Shown: positions 1-8,208 of the stretch, piece by piece
Layout: every line of letters starts with the position of its first letter
How positions within the stretch are numbered: the stretch's first letter is position 1
Source: Deltaproteobacteria bacterium
GTDB lineage: Bacteria > Desulfobacterota > Desulfobaccia > Desulfobaccales > Desulfobaccaceae
Assembly: GCA_016874895.1 (NCBI GenBank)
Contig: VGSX01000069.1
Coordinates: 1-13,928, forward strand
Reading direction: 5' to 3'
DNA length: 13,928 nt
Notes under the pieces: model-generated
Databases searched by the model: none
Told to the model about the DNA's origin: nothing
Seen by the model: the letters and a program-made list of their open reading frames with translations, nothing else
Program-made: the position numbers and the translations under genes

Positions 1-133
1 TGGAAACGGAAACCGGAGACGGGACTCCTACCCCCCCACCATAAACATATTCCCCACGGAAATTTTTTCAATCTTTCATTTGGGGATGCAAGGAATAAGG
101 CACATGGAGCCTGAAATGATTTCCAGTTTCTTA
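1..133. other. Short flank with no recognisable gene
   Basis: This stretch lies downstream of the DUF932 gene (minus-strand sense) up to the window edge. It has a run of seven C near position 32 and an AT-rich patch near 60-80. I see no start codon with a ribosome binding site leading into a sustained frame on either strand, and no clear terminator hairpin. Confidence 0.5.
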
Positions 134-1132
134 TCAATTTTGCCACATCGTGATGTGGTCCTCAGCGATTTTAAAAGCGCGTGCCTTGATGTGATAGCCA
201 TTGCCGAACCAGATGGATTGTAGCCGGCGTTCCCCGCCGGACTTAATCCGATAATGGTCGACATATTCCGTTACACCATTGTAAGCAGCCCAGAGGGTCT
301 CTTTGACCCCTTTCTCCTGGTTGCCTCTCCCTTTCTCGAAAAAATGCCATGCCTGTGCGCGGTCCCGTTCCGCTCGCTTCCGAGCTTTTTCATTGTCCAG
401 GTCAGGCGGGTTTGGAAATACCAGGTTGACATATTCTGCCACCCTCTCTTTGGTCATTTTCACGGTGGCCATGCCCTTGAAGGATTTTTCTATATCTTCA
501 AACCGGCTTTTTATCAGCCCCAATGCTTTTTCCGCATACTTCAGGCGTTCGTGCATATCCCTACCATGCACGACGCGAATAGTGGGGCCATGGCTTAAAG
601 CCATAGTAAGCGTGTTCTGGCAGACCACGCGAATCGGGGTAAACTTGACCTGGACGCTGCTTTCGCCGTCATGACTGTTGCTCAAGAGCAAAAATTTTTC
701 AGCAATATCACCTCCGACAACCTGGATGTCGTCGGGCAACTTGGCCAGAATCCAAACTCGCTCTCCCTTGCCCAAGGCACCGGCGGTATGGTAAATAGCC
801 TCCCCCTGGCCCACAATATCATCAAAGAAGGCGAAAGCCTCCCGATTTTGCAGGGGAGTATAATCTTCTCCCACAATGCCGAACACCGGACAATCGGCCT
901 TACCCCATTTGTACTGGGGCACCACAGCGAATTTGTCCGGCACCGACAGGGCTATGGAGCCGCCAATGGCAAAGAGAGGCTGCTTTACCACCTCCCAATC
1001 GAGCTGGGCGGCTTTGATTGCCTCTGCTGCGGTGGCCGGTTTATCGAGCTCGGTCCCCAAACCATGCCAGGGCTTTTGTCCCACATACATCATGGAAGCC
1101 TTGCCATTTTCAATATTAAGTTCGTGGGCCAT
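134..1132 (-). CDS. DUF932 phage/plasmid-like protein
   Basis: Predicted 332-residue protein of the DUF932 (phage/plasmid-like, TIGR03299-type) family. The N-terminus MAHELNIENGKASMMYVG, followed by a 'KPWHGLGTELD' segment and then VCQNTLTMAL near the middle, is characteristic. The function of the family is not established; members are common on phages, plasmids and integrative elements. I chose ATG 1132 because GGAGGAG lies 7 nt upstream and the family signature starts there; an ATG ten codons further upstream has no such support. The length fits the family, so it looks intact. The gene starts 33 nt after the stop of the restriction nuclease and is probably the last gene of that operon. No signal peptide or membrane segment is visible. 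Confidence 0.88.
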   Translation of the reverse strand: MAHELNIENGKASMMYVGQKPWHGLGTELDKPATAAEAIKAAQLDWEVVKQPLFAIGGSIALSVPDKFAVVPQYKWGKADCPVFGIVGEDYTPLQNREAFAFFDDIVGQGEAIYHTAGALGKGERVWILAKLPDDIQVVGGDIAEKFLLLSNSHDGESSVQVKFTPIRVVCQNTLTMALSHGPTIRVVHGRDMHERLKYAEKALGLIKSRFEDIEKSFKGMATVKMTKERVAEYVNLVFPNPPDLDNEKARKRAERDRAQAWHFFEKGRGNQEKGVKETLWAAYNGVTEYVDHYRIKSGGERRLQSIWFGNGYHIKARAFKIAEDHITMWQN

Positions 1133-1165
1133 TTCGTCACTCCTCCATGGGAAAGGATGCACGAA

Positions 1166-3979
1166 TCACAACTCTCTAAGGATGGTCTTGAGGCTCTGAG
1201 GATTCCGGCATACCCGAAACGCCCACCTGCCAAACTCGCCATGATGATTCACCGCCCCTACCCACCGCCGGGCGGCGGCCTCTTTCTGGCGGTCTTGCTC
1301 TGTCTCAAAACCTTTGATTTCCAGGATGAGCATGAGTTCCTGGCCATCCCCGGTTCCCAACTGCACCAGGTAATCCGGGCGGTATTCATGGCGCAAGCCC
1401 TGCCACTCATAAGGGATGGTGAAATCCAGATGGTCATTGCGGGCGTAGGAAATGACGGCGGCTATCCGCTCCAACTGAAAGGCAGCGCTATGCTCCCACT
1501 TGGGAGCATCCAAGACCACATGGCTGATGTGGCTTTTCGAGGTGCCCACGGTTGGCCGTAGGGTTCTGAATAAGACCTGGCCGGTAGAGCCTACCGGGCG
1601 GAATTTTTCAATTACCGGCAAAATCGGCGGCTCCCCTGCATCGGTATCGGGTTCAATGGCTTCGGTCAGCCGCTCAATAATCCGCTGCTTATATTTCAGG
1701 AGGGCAATGTCCTCAATGGGGGTGTCGGCGGTGAGCATCACCCGCTTTTCCAGATAATCCCAGACGATGTTGAGCACCTGGGGGAAAAGGATGTGCCGGG
1801 CGCTCCAATCCTCCCGCCGGTCTTTCAGCCTGTGGGTCAGGTCGGCGGCGATTTCATAGACTGTGGCCTGCAACCGCCTCTCCCGGTGAAAGGGATTCCG
1901 GTCGTGCAGCACTTCCTGGCCAGGGCCTAAGCGGTCAGGGCGGCCAATGCGATAGCCTACGGCGGGCTTGGCCACTACCTCTGTAGGTTCGCTGGCAGGG
2001 TCTATCATCAGGTAGGGCACCCCTTCCAGGTTCACCCGAATCCGCTGGTTTACGTCAAAGACATAGCTCTCCACTCGGGGAAAGGTGATTTCCAGGTGCT
2101 GACGCTCCGATAAGGCCCGGATGAGCGTGGAAATCTTTTCGGTATCCTTGCGGGTGACCGGCTTCTTCTTCACCGGGATGACTTCAAAGGGCACCCCGTA
2201 AACGTCAACATACTCCGGCTCGCTAAAATCATCATAATTCATCCGCCGGAGTCCCCGCCCCACCACCTGCTCACACAGGAGTTGTGAGGAAAAAGCCCTT
2301 AACCCCAGAATCTGCTTTACATTGGGGGCGTCCCAGCCCTCTGACAACATGCTCACCGAAACCACGCAGCGCAGGTCTTTCCCCGGCGGCTCGCCCTCCC
2401 CCTCCCAGGTGGCCTTCCCCACGGTGTCCACCATGCGGCGCAACCGTTCAGCCGCCTGCTGCTTGGTTTCGCCTTCGGCGGCGCTCTCCGCTTCGTTCAG
2501 GAGTTTGGTATCAATCCGCAGCACCCGCTCCTCATGGGGAAGATTCTCCAATTCCGAAAGCACATGACCACGGGCGATATGCTCAAACATCAGCTTGGAG
2601 AGGTCGGTATTGTCGCAGACCGCTATCAGGGCCGGGGGCACCCGCTCCTTCCCCTGCCATTCCTCAAAGGTCTTTTTCCACTCCCCGGCCAGCATCGCCA
2701 AGGCCCCTTCCGCCTCCCGCAATACCGATTCCGGCTTGGCCCGCCGCCGGGCCGTTTGCCGCTCGGAAGCTGGCAATTGTTGATTGATGTGCTCCCACAG
2801 GCGGAAATATTTGGGAATCAAGGCCCCGGTATTGTCATCCACGGGCACCCTGGGCACCTTGACAATGCCGGACTCAATTGCATCCACCAGGCCGAAATCG
2901 GAGATTACCCAGGGGAAGGGCAAGCCCTCCTCATAGCCGCTACCCTTGAGATAGAAGGGCGTGGCCGAAAAATCGGCGCAAAAATTTATCCCCCGCACCG
3001 CCTGCACCCGGTCAAGGCCGCTCACCCAAACCGTAGCTTCCCGGAATTCCTCCAGGAGCTTGTCCCGCTCCTCTTTGGGAAGCTGCTTCAACTCCTCCGG
3101 GGTCAACGCCTGGCCGGGGCGGTAGGCATGGTGGGCTTCATCATTGATAACCAGGATGTTCTGCTTGGTGCCCAGTTCCTTGAGTATCCGGCGGCAAAAG
3201 GCAGAATCGCTTTCCGGCCCCCGTTGCCGCACGCTCCTTGACTTGGCATCATCCTGAGGTTGGAAGCGGTGCCAATTGGTAATGAAATAACGCCCCTGGG
3301 TCAACCTCTCCTTGAGGCCCGGCGGTAAAAGCTCAAACCGGTCGTAGTAATTGTTCGGTTTTTCCGGCAAAAGCACTTGCAGCCGTTCCCGGATGGTAAG
3401 ATTCGGGCACACGATGAGCACGGCGTCCGAAAAGCGCCGGTCTTGGGGGGCCGCCATTTTATTGAGCACCTGCCAGGCAATCACCATGCCCATAACCACC
3501 GTTTTGCCGCTCCCGGTGGCCATTTTCATGGCGTGGCGGGTCAGCCCCCGATACCCCTTGGCCAGGCTCTCCGGGTCATTGGGTTCATCCAAGGGTATGG
3601 CAATGCCCTGCTTCTCGGCGGCGCTGGCCTCCACCAGCCATATCAAGGTTTCGGCGGCTTCCAACTGGCAGAAAAACAGCTTCCGCTCCCGCTCCGGGTT
3701 GCGCCAATGATTTAGCAGTTGCCGGGTAATAGGGGTCACACCCGGATAACCCCTCTCCCGCCAAGCCTTGACCCGCTTGCGAATCTCATTGACCGTTTCC
3801 AGGGGCACAAATTCTTCTTCCAGCATGGAGCGCTGCGCCCCACGGGTGCGAGGCCGGAGAAAATACCCAGATTGCCGCCGCCCCTCCATTAAAACCGGTT
3901 GGTTCTCTTGGTAAGCCCAATGCCTGGCAGGCTCTGCAAAGGGAGAGTTGAGGATGGGATTGTCTACCGCCAGCGCCAT
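1166..3979 (-). CDS. Type III-like restriction endonuclease (Res), SF2 helicase plus PD-(D/E)XK nuclease
   Basis: A 937-residue restriction subunit expected to translocate on DNA with ATP and cut it when the partner methyltransferase has not marked it. Visible SF2 helicase motifs, counted from ATG 3979, are: FFCQLEAAET (102-111, Q-motif-like), ATGSGKT (154-160, Walker A), DEAH (280-283), SATP (338-341), SEGWDAPNV (546-554) and QVVGRGLRR (571-579, motif VI). The C-terminus carries a nuclease-like D869...E887-x-K889 (PDYL...EIKG). The start 'DNPILNSPFAEPARHW' matches the family N-terminus (BPTD_3080-like type III Res proteins), so I prefer ATG 3979 over the in-frame ATG at 4042, which would overlap the toxin gene. 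No good ribosome binding site precedes 3979; it lies 16 nt after the toxin stop, so translation may be coupled. The frame is uninterrupted and key motifs are present. Confidence 0.9.
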   Translation of the reverse strand: MALAVDNPILNSPFAEPARHWAYQENQPVLMEGRRQSGYFLRPRTRGAQRSMLEEEFVPLETVNEIRKRVKAWRERGYPGVTPITRQLLNHWRNPERERKLFFCQLEAAETLIWLVEASAAEKQGIAIPLDEPNDPESLAKGYRGLTRHAMKMATGSGKTVVMGMVIAWQVLNKMAAPQDRRFSDAVLIVCPNLTIRERLQVLLPEKPNNYYDRFELLPPGLKERLTQGRYFITNWHRFQPQDDAKSRSVRQRGPESDSAFCRRILKELGTKQNILVINDEAHHAYRPGQALTPEELKQLPKEERDKLLEEFREATVWVSGLDRVQAVRGINFCADFSATPFYLKGSGYEEGLPFPWVISDFGLVDAIESGIVKVPRVPVDDNTGALIPKYFRLWEHINQQLPASERQTARRRAKPESVLREAEGALAMLAGEWKKTFEEWQGKERVPPALIAVCDNTDLSKLMFEHIARGHVLSELENLPHEERVLRIDTKLLNEAESAAEGETKQQAAERLRRMVDTVGKATWEGEGEPPGKDLRCVVSVSMLSEGWDAPNVKQILGLRAFSSQLLCEQVVGRGLRRMNYDDFSEPEYVDVYGVPFEVIPVKKKPVTRKDTEKISTLIRALSERQHLEITFPRVESYVFDVNQRIRVNLEGVPYLMIDPASEPTEVVAKPAVGYRIGRPDRLGPGQEVLHDRNPFHRERRLQATVYEIAADLTHRLKDRREDWSARHILFPQVLNIVWDYLEKRVMLTADTPIEDIALLKYKQRIIERLTEAIEPDTDAGEPPILPVIEKFRPVGSTGQVLFRTLRPTVGTSKSHISHVVLDAPKWEHSAAFQLERIAAVISYARNDHLDFTIPYEWQGLRHEYRPDYLVQLGTGDGQELMLILEIKGFETEQDRQKEAAARRWVGAVNHHGEFGRWAFRVCRNPQSLKTILREL

Positions 3980-3995
3980 GACATTATCGCATGAA

Positions 3996-4391
3996 TTATT
4001 TTGCTTGCTCGGGCGCCATGCGCCCCATTTCGGTCTGGTCAAAATCGCTATCGAAGCTCACCAGGGTCAGACGATGCTTTTCCGCCGCCAGGTATTGATA
4101 GGCGTCGTCGAAGTCCAGGTTGAACCGCTCCATTACACCCACCAACCCCACCAGATCCTCCGGCTCAAGGCGCACTAGCCCCACCGCCCCTTCCAGGAAC
4201 AGGTCCTGGACAAACTTTACCAGGGCTTGCGGCTGCTTGAGCCTGGTCAGAATGACCCCGATAGAGTGAAGGGCAAAATCGGTAATGAGGAGATACTCCG
4301 GGGGCGTCCGGTCCAGAAACCGCCCCACTTCCTCAGCTCTCTGCTGGTCCAACAGGCGCTCCAGCCATACATTGGTGTCTATCAGATACAT
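3996..4391 (-). CDS. PIN-domain toxin, VapC-like ribonuclease
   Basis: A 131-residue PIN-domain protein, the toxin half of a type II toxin-antitoxin pair; PIN toxins are metal-dependent RNases. Acidic residues expected of the fold are seen at D5 (IDTNVWL), D38 (ITDFALHSIGV), D95/D96 (LDFDDAYQY) and D114/D117 (SFDSDFD). The 'DFALHSIG' segment places it in the PIN group usually paired with DUF2281 antitoxins. ATG 4391 lies only 3 nt after the antitoxin stop, so translation is likely coupled. It sits between methylase and nuclease genes of a restriction-modification operon, which is unusual. RNA target unknown. The function is inferred from family. Confidence 0.87.
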   Translation of the reverse strand: MYLIDTNVWLERLLDQQRAEEVGRFLDRTPPEYLLITDFALHSIGVILTRLKQPQALVKFVQDLFLEGAVGLVRLEPEDLVGLVGVMERFNLDFDDAYQYLAAEKHRLTLVSFDSDFDQTEMGRMAPEQAK

Positions 4392-4394
4392 AAC

Positions 4395-4601
4395 TCAGTC
4401 GCCCCGCCACTCCAGGCCCTTTTTCTGTAGTTCCAAGGAGGTGTATTGCTCCCGGTAGTCCTTGAGCGCCCCGGCCCAATCCTGGCGTAGTTTTTTCCCG
4501 GGCTTGCGCCCACGCTTGGTAAGGAGGAACTCCACAAAATCCATAACCTCCTGGTGCAGTTCCGGGGGCAGTTCCTTAATGCGTTCTTCTAAATTTTTCA
4601 T
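4395..4601 (-). CDS. DUF2281-family antitoxin paired with the PIN toxin
   Basis: A 68-residue protein. The N-terminal 'ELPPELHQEVMDFVEFLL' helix and the C-terminal 'YTSLELQKKGLEW' segment are typical of DUF2281 antitoxins, whose C-terminal tail is expected to wrap the PIN active site. The start at ATG 4601 is supported by AGGGAG 6 nt upstream; an in-frame ATG at 4625 would overlap the methyltransferase end and lacks this support. The gene begins 10 nt after the methyltransferase stop and ends 3 nt before the toxin, giving antitoxin-then-toxin order. The N-terminal half does not show an obvious ribbon-helix-helix or AbrB pattern, so autoregulation cannot be read from sequence. Confidence 0.85.
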   Translation of the reverse strand: MKNLEERIKELPPELHQEVMDFVEFLLTKRGRKPGKKLRQDWAGALKDYREQYTSLELQKKGLEWRGD

Positions 4602-4611
4602 AGCTTTCTCC

Positions 4612-7332
4612 CTATCCTGATGCATAGAGGCCCCCCTCCAGGGGCAACACCTTCACCACCTCATTGCCACGGAAATCAATCACCTTGACGGCCAGGCGCT
4701 GGTGCTCCCCGGCCTTGAAGGGGAAGGAGACGGTGCCCCGCATGTGCTCAAAGGCTTCCGGGTCAATCCGGGCCTTCAAGGCCCGCTGCAATTTATTCCA
4801 GGCGTCCGGGTCGCCGGGGAAGAAGGCTTGGCAGATACGGAAGGTCTTGCCGTCATAGTCGGCGTCCAGGAACCAGGCGGCCACATCCCGGCCCCTGGCA
4901 TGGTGCGTCTCCCCGGTGAGGGGGTCATAAATATCCACCCCCCGGAGTTCCACGGCGTAGGTGCCCTCTTTTTGCTTGTTCACGCCCACGTCCGGCTGGC
5001 CAAAGACCGTGAAGATTTGGCTGGCCCGGTTCGTCTTGAGCAAGTCCCCCACCAGCACATCCGGGGCGATGTGGGCGAAATGCACCTGCATCCCGGTGAC
5101 CGGCGCTCTCTGTATCAGGGCCTGGGCTTCCGGGTCAAAGGTGAACCCGGCGAAAATCAGCACCTCATAGCCGTTCATCTTGGCCACCGGCGTAGCCTCC
5201 TGCACCTGCAAGGCGGTGAGGGGGCCGTATTGGGGGCCGAAGCTCAGGGCCACCCGCAAGGTCTTGCCATTCTGGCCCGTCTCCCCTTCCCCGTGGAGCA
5301 GGCCCACCTGAAGGCGGCGCAAGTTGGCCAGGGCCATTTTCTTGCCGCCGGGGAAGAGCACCCCGCCCTGGCCGGAAAGGAGGTTGAGCATATCCGAGAG
5401 GTAATCCCCGCCCCGGTCGCTGATGCGGGTCCGGGCCTCCTCCACCTCGAATTGGGGTATGGGGGTGTCCGCCGGGTCGCTCACCATGGGGGCCGGTATC
5501 GCTTCCACGGTGAACGGCCCCGACACCCTGACCACCCCGGAGCGCTTCTTGGGCCGGTCATAAAGGGTTTCCTGGGGGGCGTGCCTCTGGATGCTGGCGT
5601 CCATCTCCCGGCGCTTGTCCTGCTTCAAAGACCAGAAGCGCCCATGGGCCTCTTTCCCCTCCTGGGGCCATTCCTCCTGGGATGCACGGGGGACTTCCCA
5701 CTCCGGCCAGGTCTGCCCCAGGGCCTGGTTCAGGTTATGTAAGGCCGCCTCCACCTGGGGCTGGTATTTGGCGGCGATGGCGTCAATCTCCAAGTTCTGA
5801 GCGATGTTCTTGAGGGTGATGTGGGGGGCTTCTTCATACAGGAAACCGCCCCCCGGCCCCCGCTCCGGGTCTCGCAGTTCATAGAAATCGTATTTGGCGG
5901 TGAGCAGGCGTTGCCGGGCAATGGCCAGGGCCACCCGGCTGGTGTCGCAGGTAATCCAGCGCCGCCCCCACTTCTCGGCGCACCAGGCGGTGGTGCCGGA
6001 ACCGCAGGTAGGGTCAAGCACCAGGTCACCGGGGTCTGTGGTCATAAGAATACAACGTTCAATTACCTTAATTGGAGTCTGGACAGCATAAAGTTTTTCT
6101 TCTCGTTTCTGATATCCCCCCATAGCTGTGTCTTCCCATACATCATCAATAGCTAACACCGGATAATCATCTGCAAAGTGCCTGAAAAAGATATTGTTTC
6201 CCTTTTTCTGGATACGCTCGGACTCTTTTAATCTCTCCACTCCTTCTGTCGTTCTCCAATGTCTCCCTGTCCGGGGCGTAAAAGATGCTCCTTGAAATTC
6301 AATCATAAAAGAACCTGTTCTACTTTCTCCTTGCGAAGTCATGTCATCGAGTTTATATCTCCTACCTTTCAAATCTTTTGCAATTTCTGCATCAATATCA
6401 TTTAAGTTAACGGTTGAACCATCATTTAGTTCAAACCAATCGTAGTTATTTAGTATCTCTTGAGAAATTGGTTGAAATATTTGATGGTATTTAAACTTTG
6501 AATAATCTCTCGAATAGCACAATAATCCATTATAAACTTGGTCTAAATATTGCGCCCCTCTCCCTCCTGTAGTGCGGAATATTATCTGGTCTATGAAATT
6601 TTCCGAACCAAATATTTCATCAAGCAATAGTCTTACCCTATGGATATTCTCTAACCCTATTTGCACAAATATAGAGCCACTTTCGGCAAGAAGGTCTCGG
6701 GATAAAAGCAATCGGTCCCTCAAGTAAGATAGGTAAGAATGAATCCCCAGCTTCCAGGTGTCCCGGTAGGCCTTAATCTGCTCCGGTTCATGGGTCAGGT
6801 CAGAGTCCTGGTCTTTCACGTCCCGGCGGTCAATGCGGGCCTGGAAGTTGGAGGCGTATTTGATGCCGTAGGGCGGGTCAACGTAAATCATCTGCACCTT
6901 ACCCGCCAGGCCCTCCTTCACCAAAAGCGAGTTCATCACCAGGAGGGAGTCCCCCAGCATCAGGCGGTTGGCCCAGCCCACCTCGTGCTGGTAGAATTCA
7001 ATCTGCTCATGGGGCTTGAGTTCGGTTTCCCCAAACAGTGATAGCTGGGGTTCGGGCTTGCGGGCGGCTTCCAGGATAGCCCTGGTGGACAGGCGCTCGT
7101 GGATATGCAGGGAGACTACATCTATCTCGAAGGAGGTGTGCTCGGCCTTCCCGGCCCAGACCAAATGGGGGTCAAGGTGGGGGTCATAGGCATAGGTGGT
7201 GGTGCGGCGCTCCTGCACCTCATAGGTGGGGGCCATGCCCGCCGGGGGGTTGTTCTTCCGCCGGGCCTCCTCAAAGCGAAAATCCTTTATGCCATTCGGG
7301 TCGCCCCCCTGTCGCCTTCCTCTCCGGGCCAT
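4612..7332 (-). CDS. Type III-like site-specific DNA methyltransferase (Mod), beta class
   Basis: A 906-residue N6-adenine or N4-cytosine DNA methyltransferase, partner of the Res-like nuclease encoded downstream. Motif IV DPPY (152-155, context MIYVDPPYGIKY) precedes motif I DPTCGSGTT (440-448), the order of the beta class used by type III Mod proteins. The 280 residues between them should contain the target-recognition domain. A long C-terminal region (about 480-906) has no motif I can name; it makes the protein longer than a classic type III Mod. ATG 7332 is chosen because a purine-rich AGGGGGAAGG lies just upstream; the in-frame ATG at 7395 lacks one. Base composition is uneven: codons for about residues 199-430 are AT-rich, while the rest is GC-rich. 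It is the first gene of the modification-toxin-restriction operon, behind a long AT-rich leader. Confidence 0.9.
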   Translation of the reverse strand: MARRGRRQGGDPNGIKDFRFEEARRKNNPPAGMAPTYEVQERRTTTYAYDPHLDPHLVWAGKAEHTSFEIDVVSLHIHERLSTRAILEAARKPEPQLSLFGETELKPHEQIEFYQHEVGWANRLMLGDSLLVMNSLLVKEGLAGKVQMIYVDPPYGIKYASNFQARIDRRDVKDQDSDLTHEPEQIKAYRDTWKLGIHSYLSYLRDRLLLSRDLLAESGSIFVQIGLENIHRVRLLLDEIFGSENFIDQIIFRTTGGRGAQYLDQVYNGLLCYSRDYSKFKYHQIFQPISQEILNNYDWFELNDGSTVNLNDIDAEIAKDLKGRRYKLDDMTSQGESRTGSFMIEFQGASFTPRTGRHWRTTEGVERLKESERIQKKGNNIFFRHFADDYPVLAIDDVWEDTAMGGYQKREEKLYAVQTPIKVIERCILMTTDPGDLVLDPTCGSGTTAWCAEKWGRRWITCDTSRVALAIARQRLLTAKYDFYELRDPERGPGGGFLYEEAPHITLKNIAQNLEIDAIAAKYQPQVEAALHNLNQALGQTWPEWEVPRASQEEWPQEGKEAHGRFWSLKQDKRREMDASIQRHAPQETLYDRPKKRSGVVRVSGPFTVEAIPAPMVSDPADTPIPQFEVEEARTRISDRGGDYLSDMLNLLSGQGGVLFPGGKKMALANLRRLQVGLLHGEGETGQNGKTLRVALSFGPQYGPLTALQVQEATPVAKMNGYEVLIFAGFTFDPEAQALIQRAPVTGMQVHFAHIAPDVLVGDLLKTNRASQIFTVFGQPDVGVNKQKEGTYAVELRGVDIYDPLTGETHHARGRDVAAWFLDADYDGKTFRICQAFFPGDPDAWNKLQRALKARIDPEAFEHMRGTVSFPFKAGEHQRLAVKVIDFRGNEVVKVLPLEGGLYASG
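6040..6737 (-). other. AT-rich target-recognition block inside the methyltransferase
   Basis: By eye the composition changes sharply at about 6040 and 6737. Inside, the coding strand uses many AAA, ATA, AGA and TTT codons; outside, it is dominated by G/C-ending codons. The block covers about residues 199-430, from just after 'LGIHSYLSYLRDRLLLS' to 'TTDPGDL', that is between catalytic motifs IV and I. The reading frame is kept throughout. This is the pattern expected when a target-recognition domain is replaced by recombination in the conserved flanks; the donor is unknown. Confidence 0.7.
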
Positions 7333-7853
7333 GGCCTTCCCCCTTTGTCGAGTGGTAAAAGCCCTATTTTCTATCTTATGAAACCATCTTAGCACTTTCT
7401 CATAGGTTTGAAAAACGCAAAAAATCCTTATTAATTCCCTTCCATCAGAGTAGCCGGGAATTTATTGGGAGATAATGGGCTTACTTTTGGCGATATGAGT
7501 GGGTTAATTTCATGGCCGGAAAATTTTTTTAAGAAAATTTATTGAAGCCGGGATGGCTCAAATAGACCATTTAACCAAAACGGACGCGGACAAAATGGGT
7601 TGAATTTATGGGATATGTTATGGATATAATTATTCATATTAGGTAGTTCGGGTTTTTCGGTGAAAATCAGCAAAGAGGGCGGAAAACTGTCTAAAATGTT
7701 GCAAAAAAGTATGAATAATCGGCGGAGGTTTCATAAAAATATTGCAAAAATATTCATTTTTAAAAACCTAATATATTGAATTTAATAAAAAATTAATTAA
7801 TTAGAATTAAAAGAATAATTTAAGACACCATTTTTTCCGGCAATCCCACACAC
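7333..7853. promoter_or_regulatory. AT-rich intergenic leader upstream of the methyltransferase operon
   Basis: About 520 bases between the winged-helix gene and the methyltransferase, strongly AT-rich and without a sustained reading frame. It should contain the promoter of the methylase operon (minus strand), but I cannot name a convincing -35/-10 pair; the nearest candidate is a weak TAAGAT around 7388-7393. It also contains a direct repeat (7693-7750) and inverted copies of ATTATTCAT at about 7629-7637 and 7711-7719, which could be regulator binding sites. Confidence 0.4.
7693..7750. repeat. 15-bp direct repeat pair, possible operator
   Basis: AAAATGTTGCAAAAA (7693-7707) recurs as AAAATATTGCAAAAA (7736-7750), 14 of 15 identical, 43 bp apart start to start, close to four helical turns. 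It lies between the winged-helix gene and the methyltransferase. A regulatory role is inference; AT-rich DNA can produce such pairs by chance. Confidence 0.35.
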
Positions 7854-8138
7854 CTAACCGTTAACTTGCTCTTCGTCCGCTTCAGCCAAAATGGCCTGGG
7901 CCAGCGTTTTTCCCTCGGGCGTTAAGGTAATTGCTGTGTAGTAAAGGTTAAGGGTCCTCCAGTATTGGACCAACCCTCGGCCCCACAGCCTGGTTAAACT
8001 CCGGCTCATACTGGCATGAGCCACATTGTATTTTCGCCCGCCAAACACCTGGCGTATAATATCTTGACACGTAAGAAATCCCTGCTTCAGGCAGAGAACC
8101 AAAATCTTTTTTTGAATGTCCGAAATCCCTCTACTCAT
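7854..8138 (-). CDS. Small winged-helix DNA-binding protein
   Basis: A 94-residue protein with a winged-helix look: an opening helix (ISDIQKKILVLCLKQG), a helix-turn-helix (LTCQDIIRQVFGG...VAHASMSRSLTRLWGRGLV) and a strand-rich wing (YWRTLNLYYTAITLTPEGKTLA). The 'SLTRLWGRGLV...LTPEG' pattern resembles MarR/PadR-like and archaeal-type wHTH regulators. ATG 8138 is preferred because GGAGGT lies 7 nt upstream; an ATG five codons earlier would leave it inside the gene. It is the nearest regulator upstream of the methylase operon and so a candidate controller of it, which is inference. The IS481-type element ends only 44 bp upstream of its start, so its native promoter has probably been displaced. 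Confidence 0.7.
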   Translation of the reverse strand: MSRGISDIQKKILVLCLKQGFLTCQDIIRQVFGGRKYNVAHASMSRSLTRLWGRGLVQYWRTLNLYYTAITLTPEGKTLAQAILAEADEEQVNG

Positions 8139-8182
8139 CGTGGTAACCTCCAATGCTCCGGCCTAGATTTTTAGCGGTTAAG

Positions 8183-8208
8183 TGTATTGACAAAAGACAT
8201 TAGCATAC
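8183..8208 (+). repeat. Left terminal inverted repeat of the IS481-type element
   Basis: It begins TGTATTGACA and ends TTAGCATAC. It pairs with 9145-9170 on the opposite strand; the mismatches all fall in the seven bases between the two perfect blocks. Confidence 0.88.

Noticed and set aside
671..1561. A 296-codon plus-strand open frame across the nuclease/DUF932 border
   Set aside because: It overlaps two well-supported minus-strand genes, lacks a ribosome binding site and shows no domain.
2284..3241. Plus-strand open frames opposite the Res gene
   Set aside because: Low-complexity Pro/Arg/Leu-rich products over the conserved helicase motifs; antisense shadows.
4702..5742. A 346-codon plus-strand open frame opposite the methyltransferase
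   Set aside because: It mirrors a gene with clear motifs, has no recognisable domain, and is rich in Gly, Pro, His and Leu as expected for the antisense of a GC-rich gene.
7400..7853. CRISPR-like or tandem array in the AT-rich leader
   Set aside because: Only isolated pairs of short repeats are present, with no regular repeat-spacer period.
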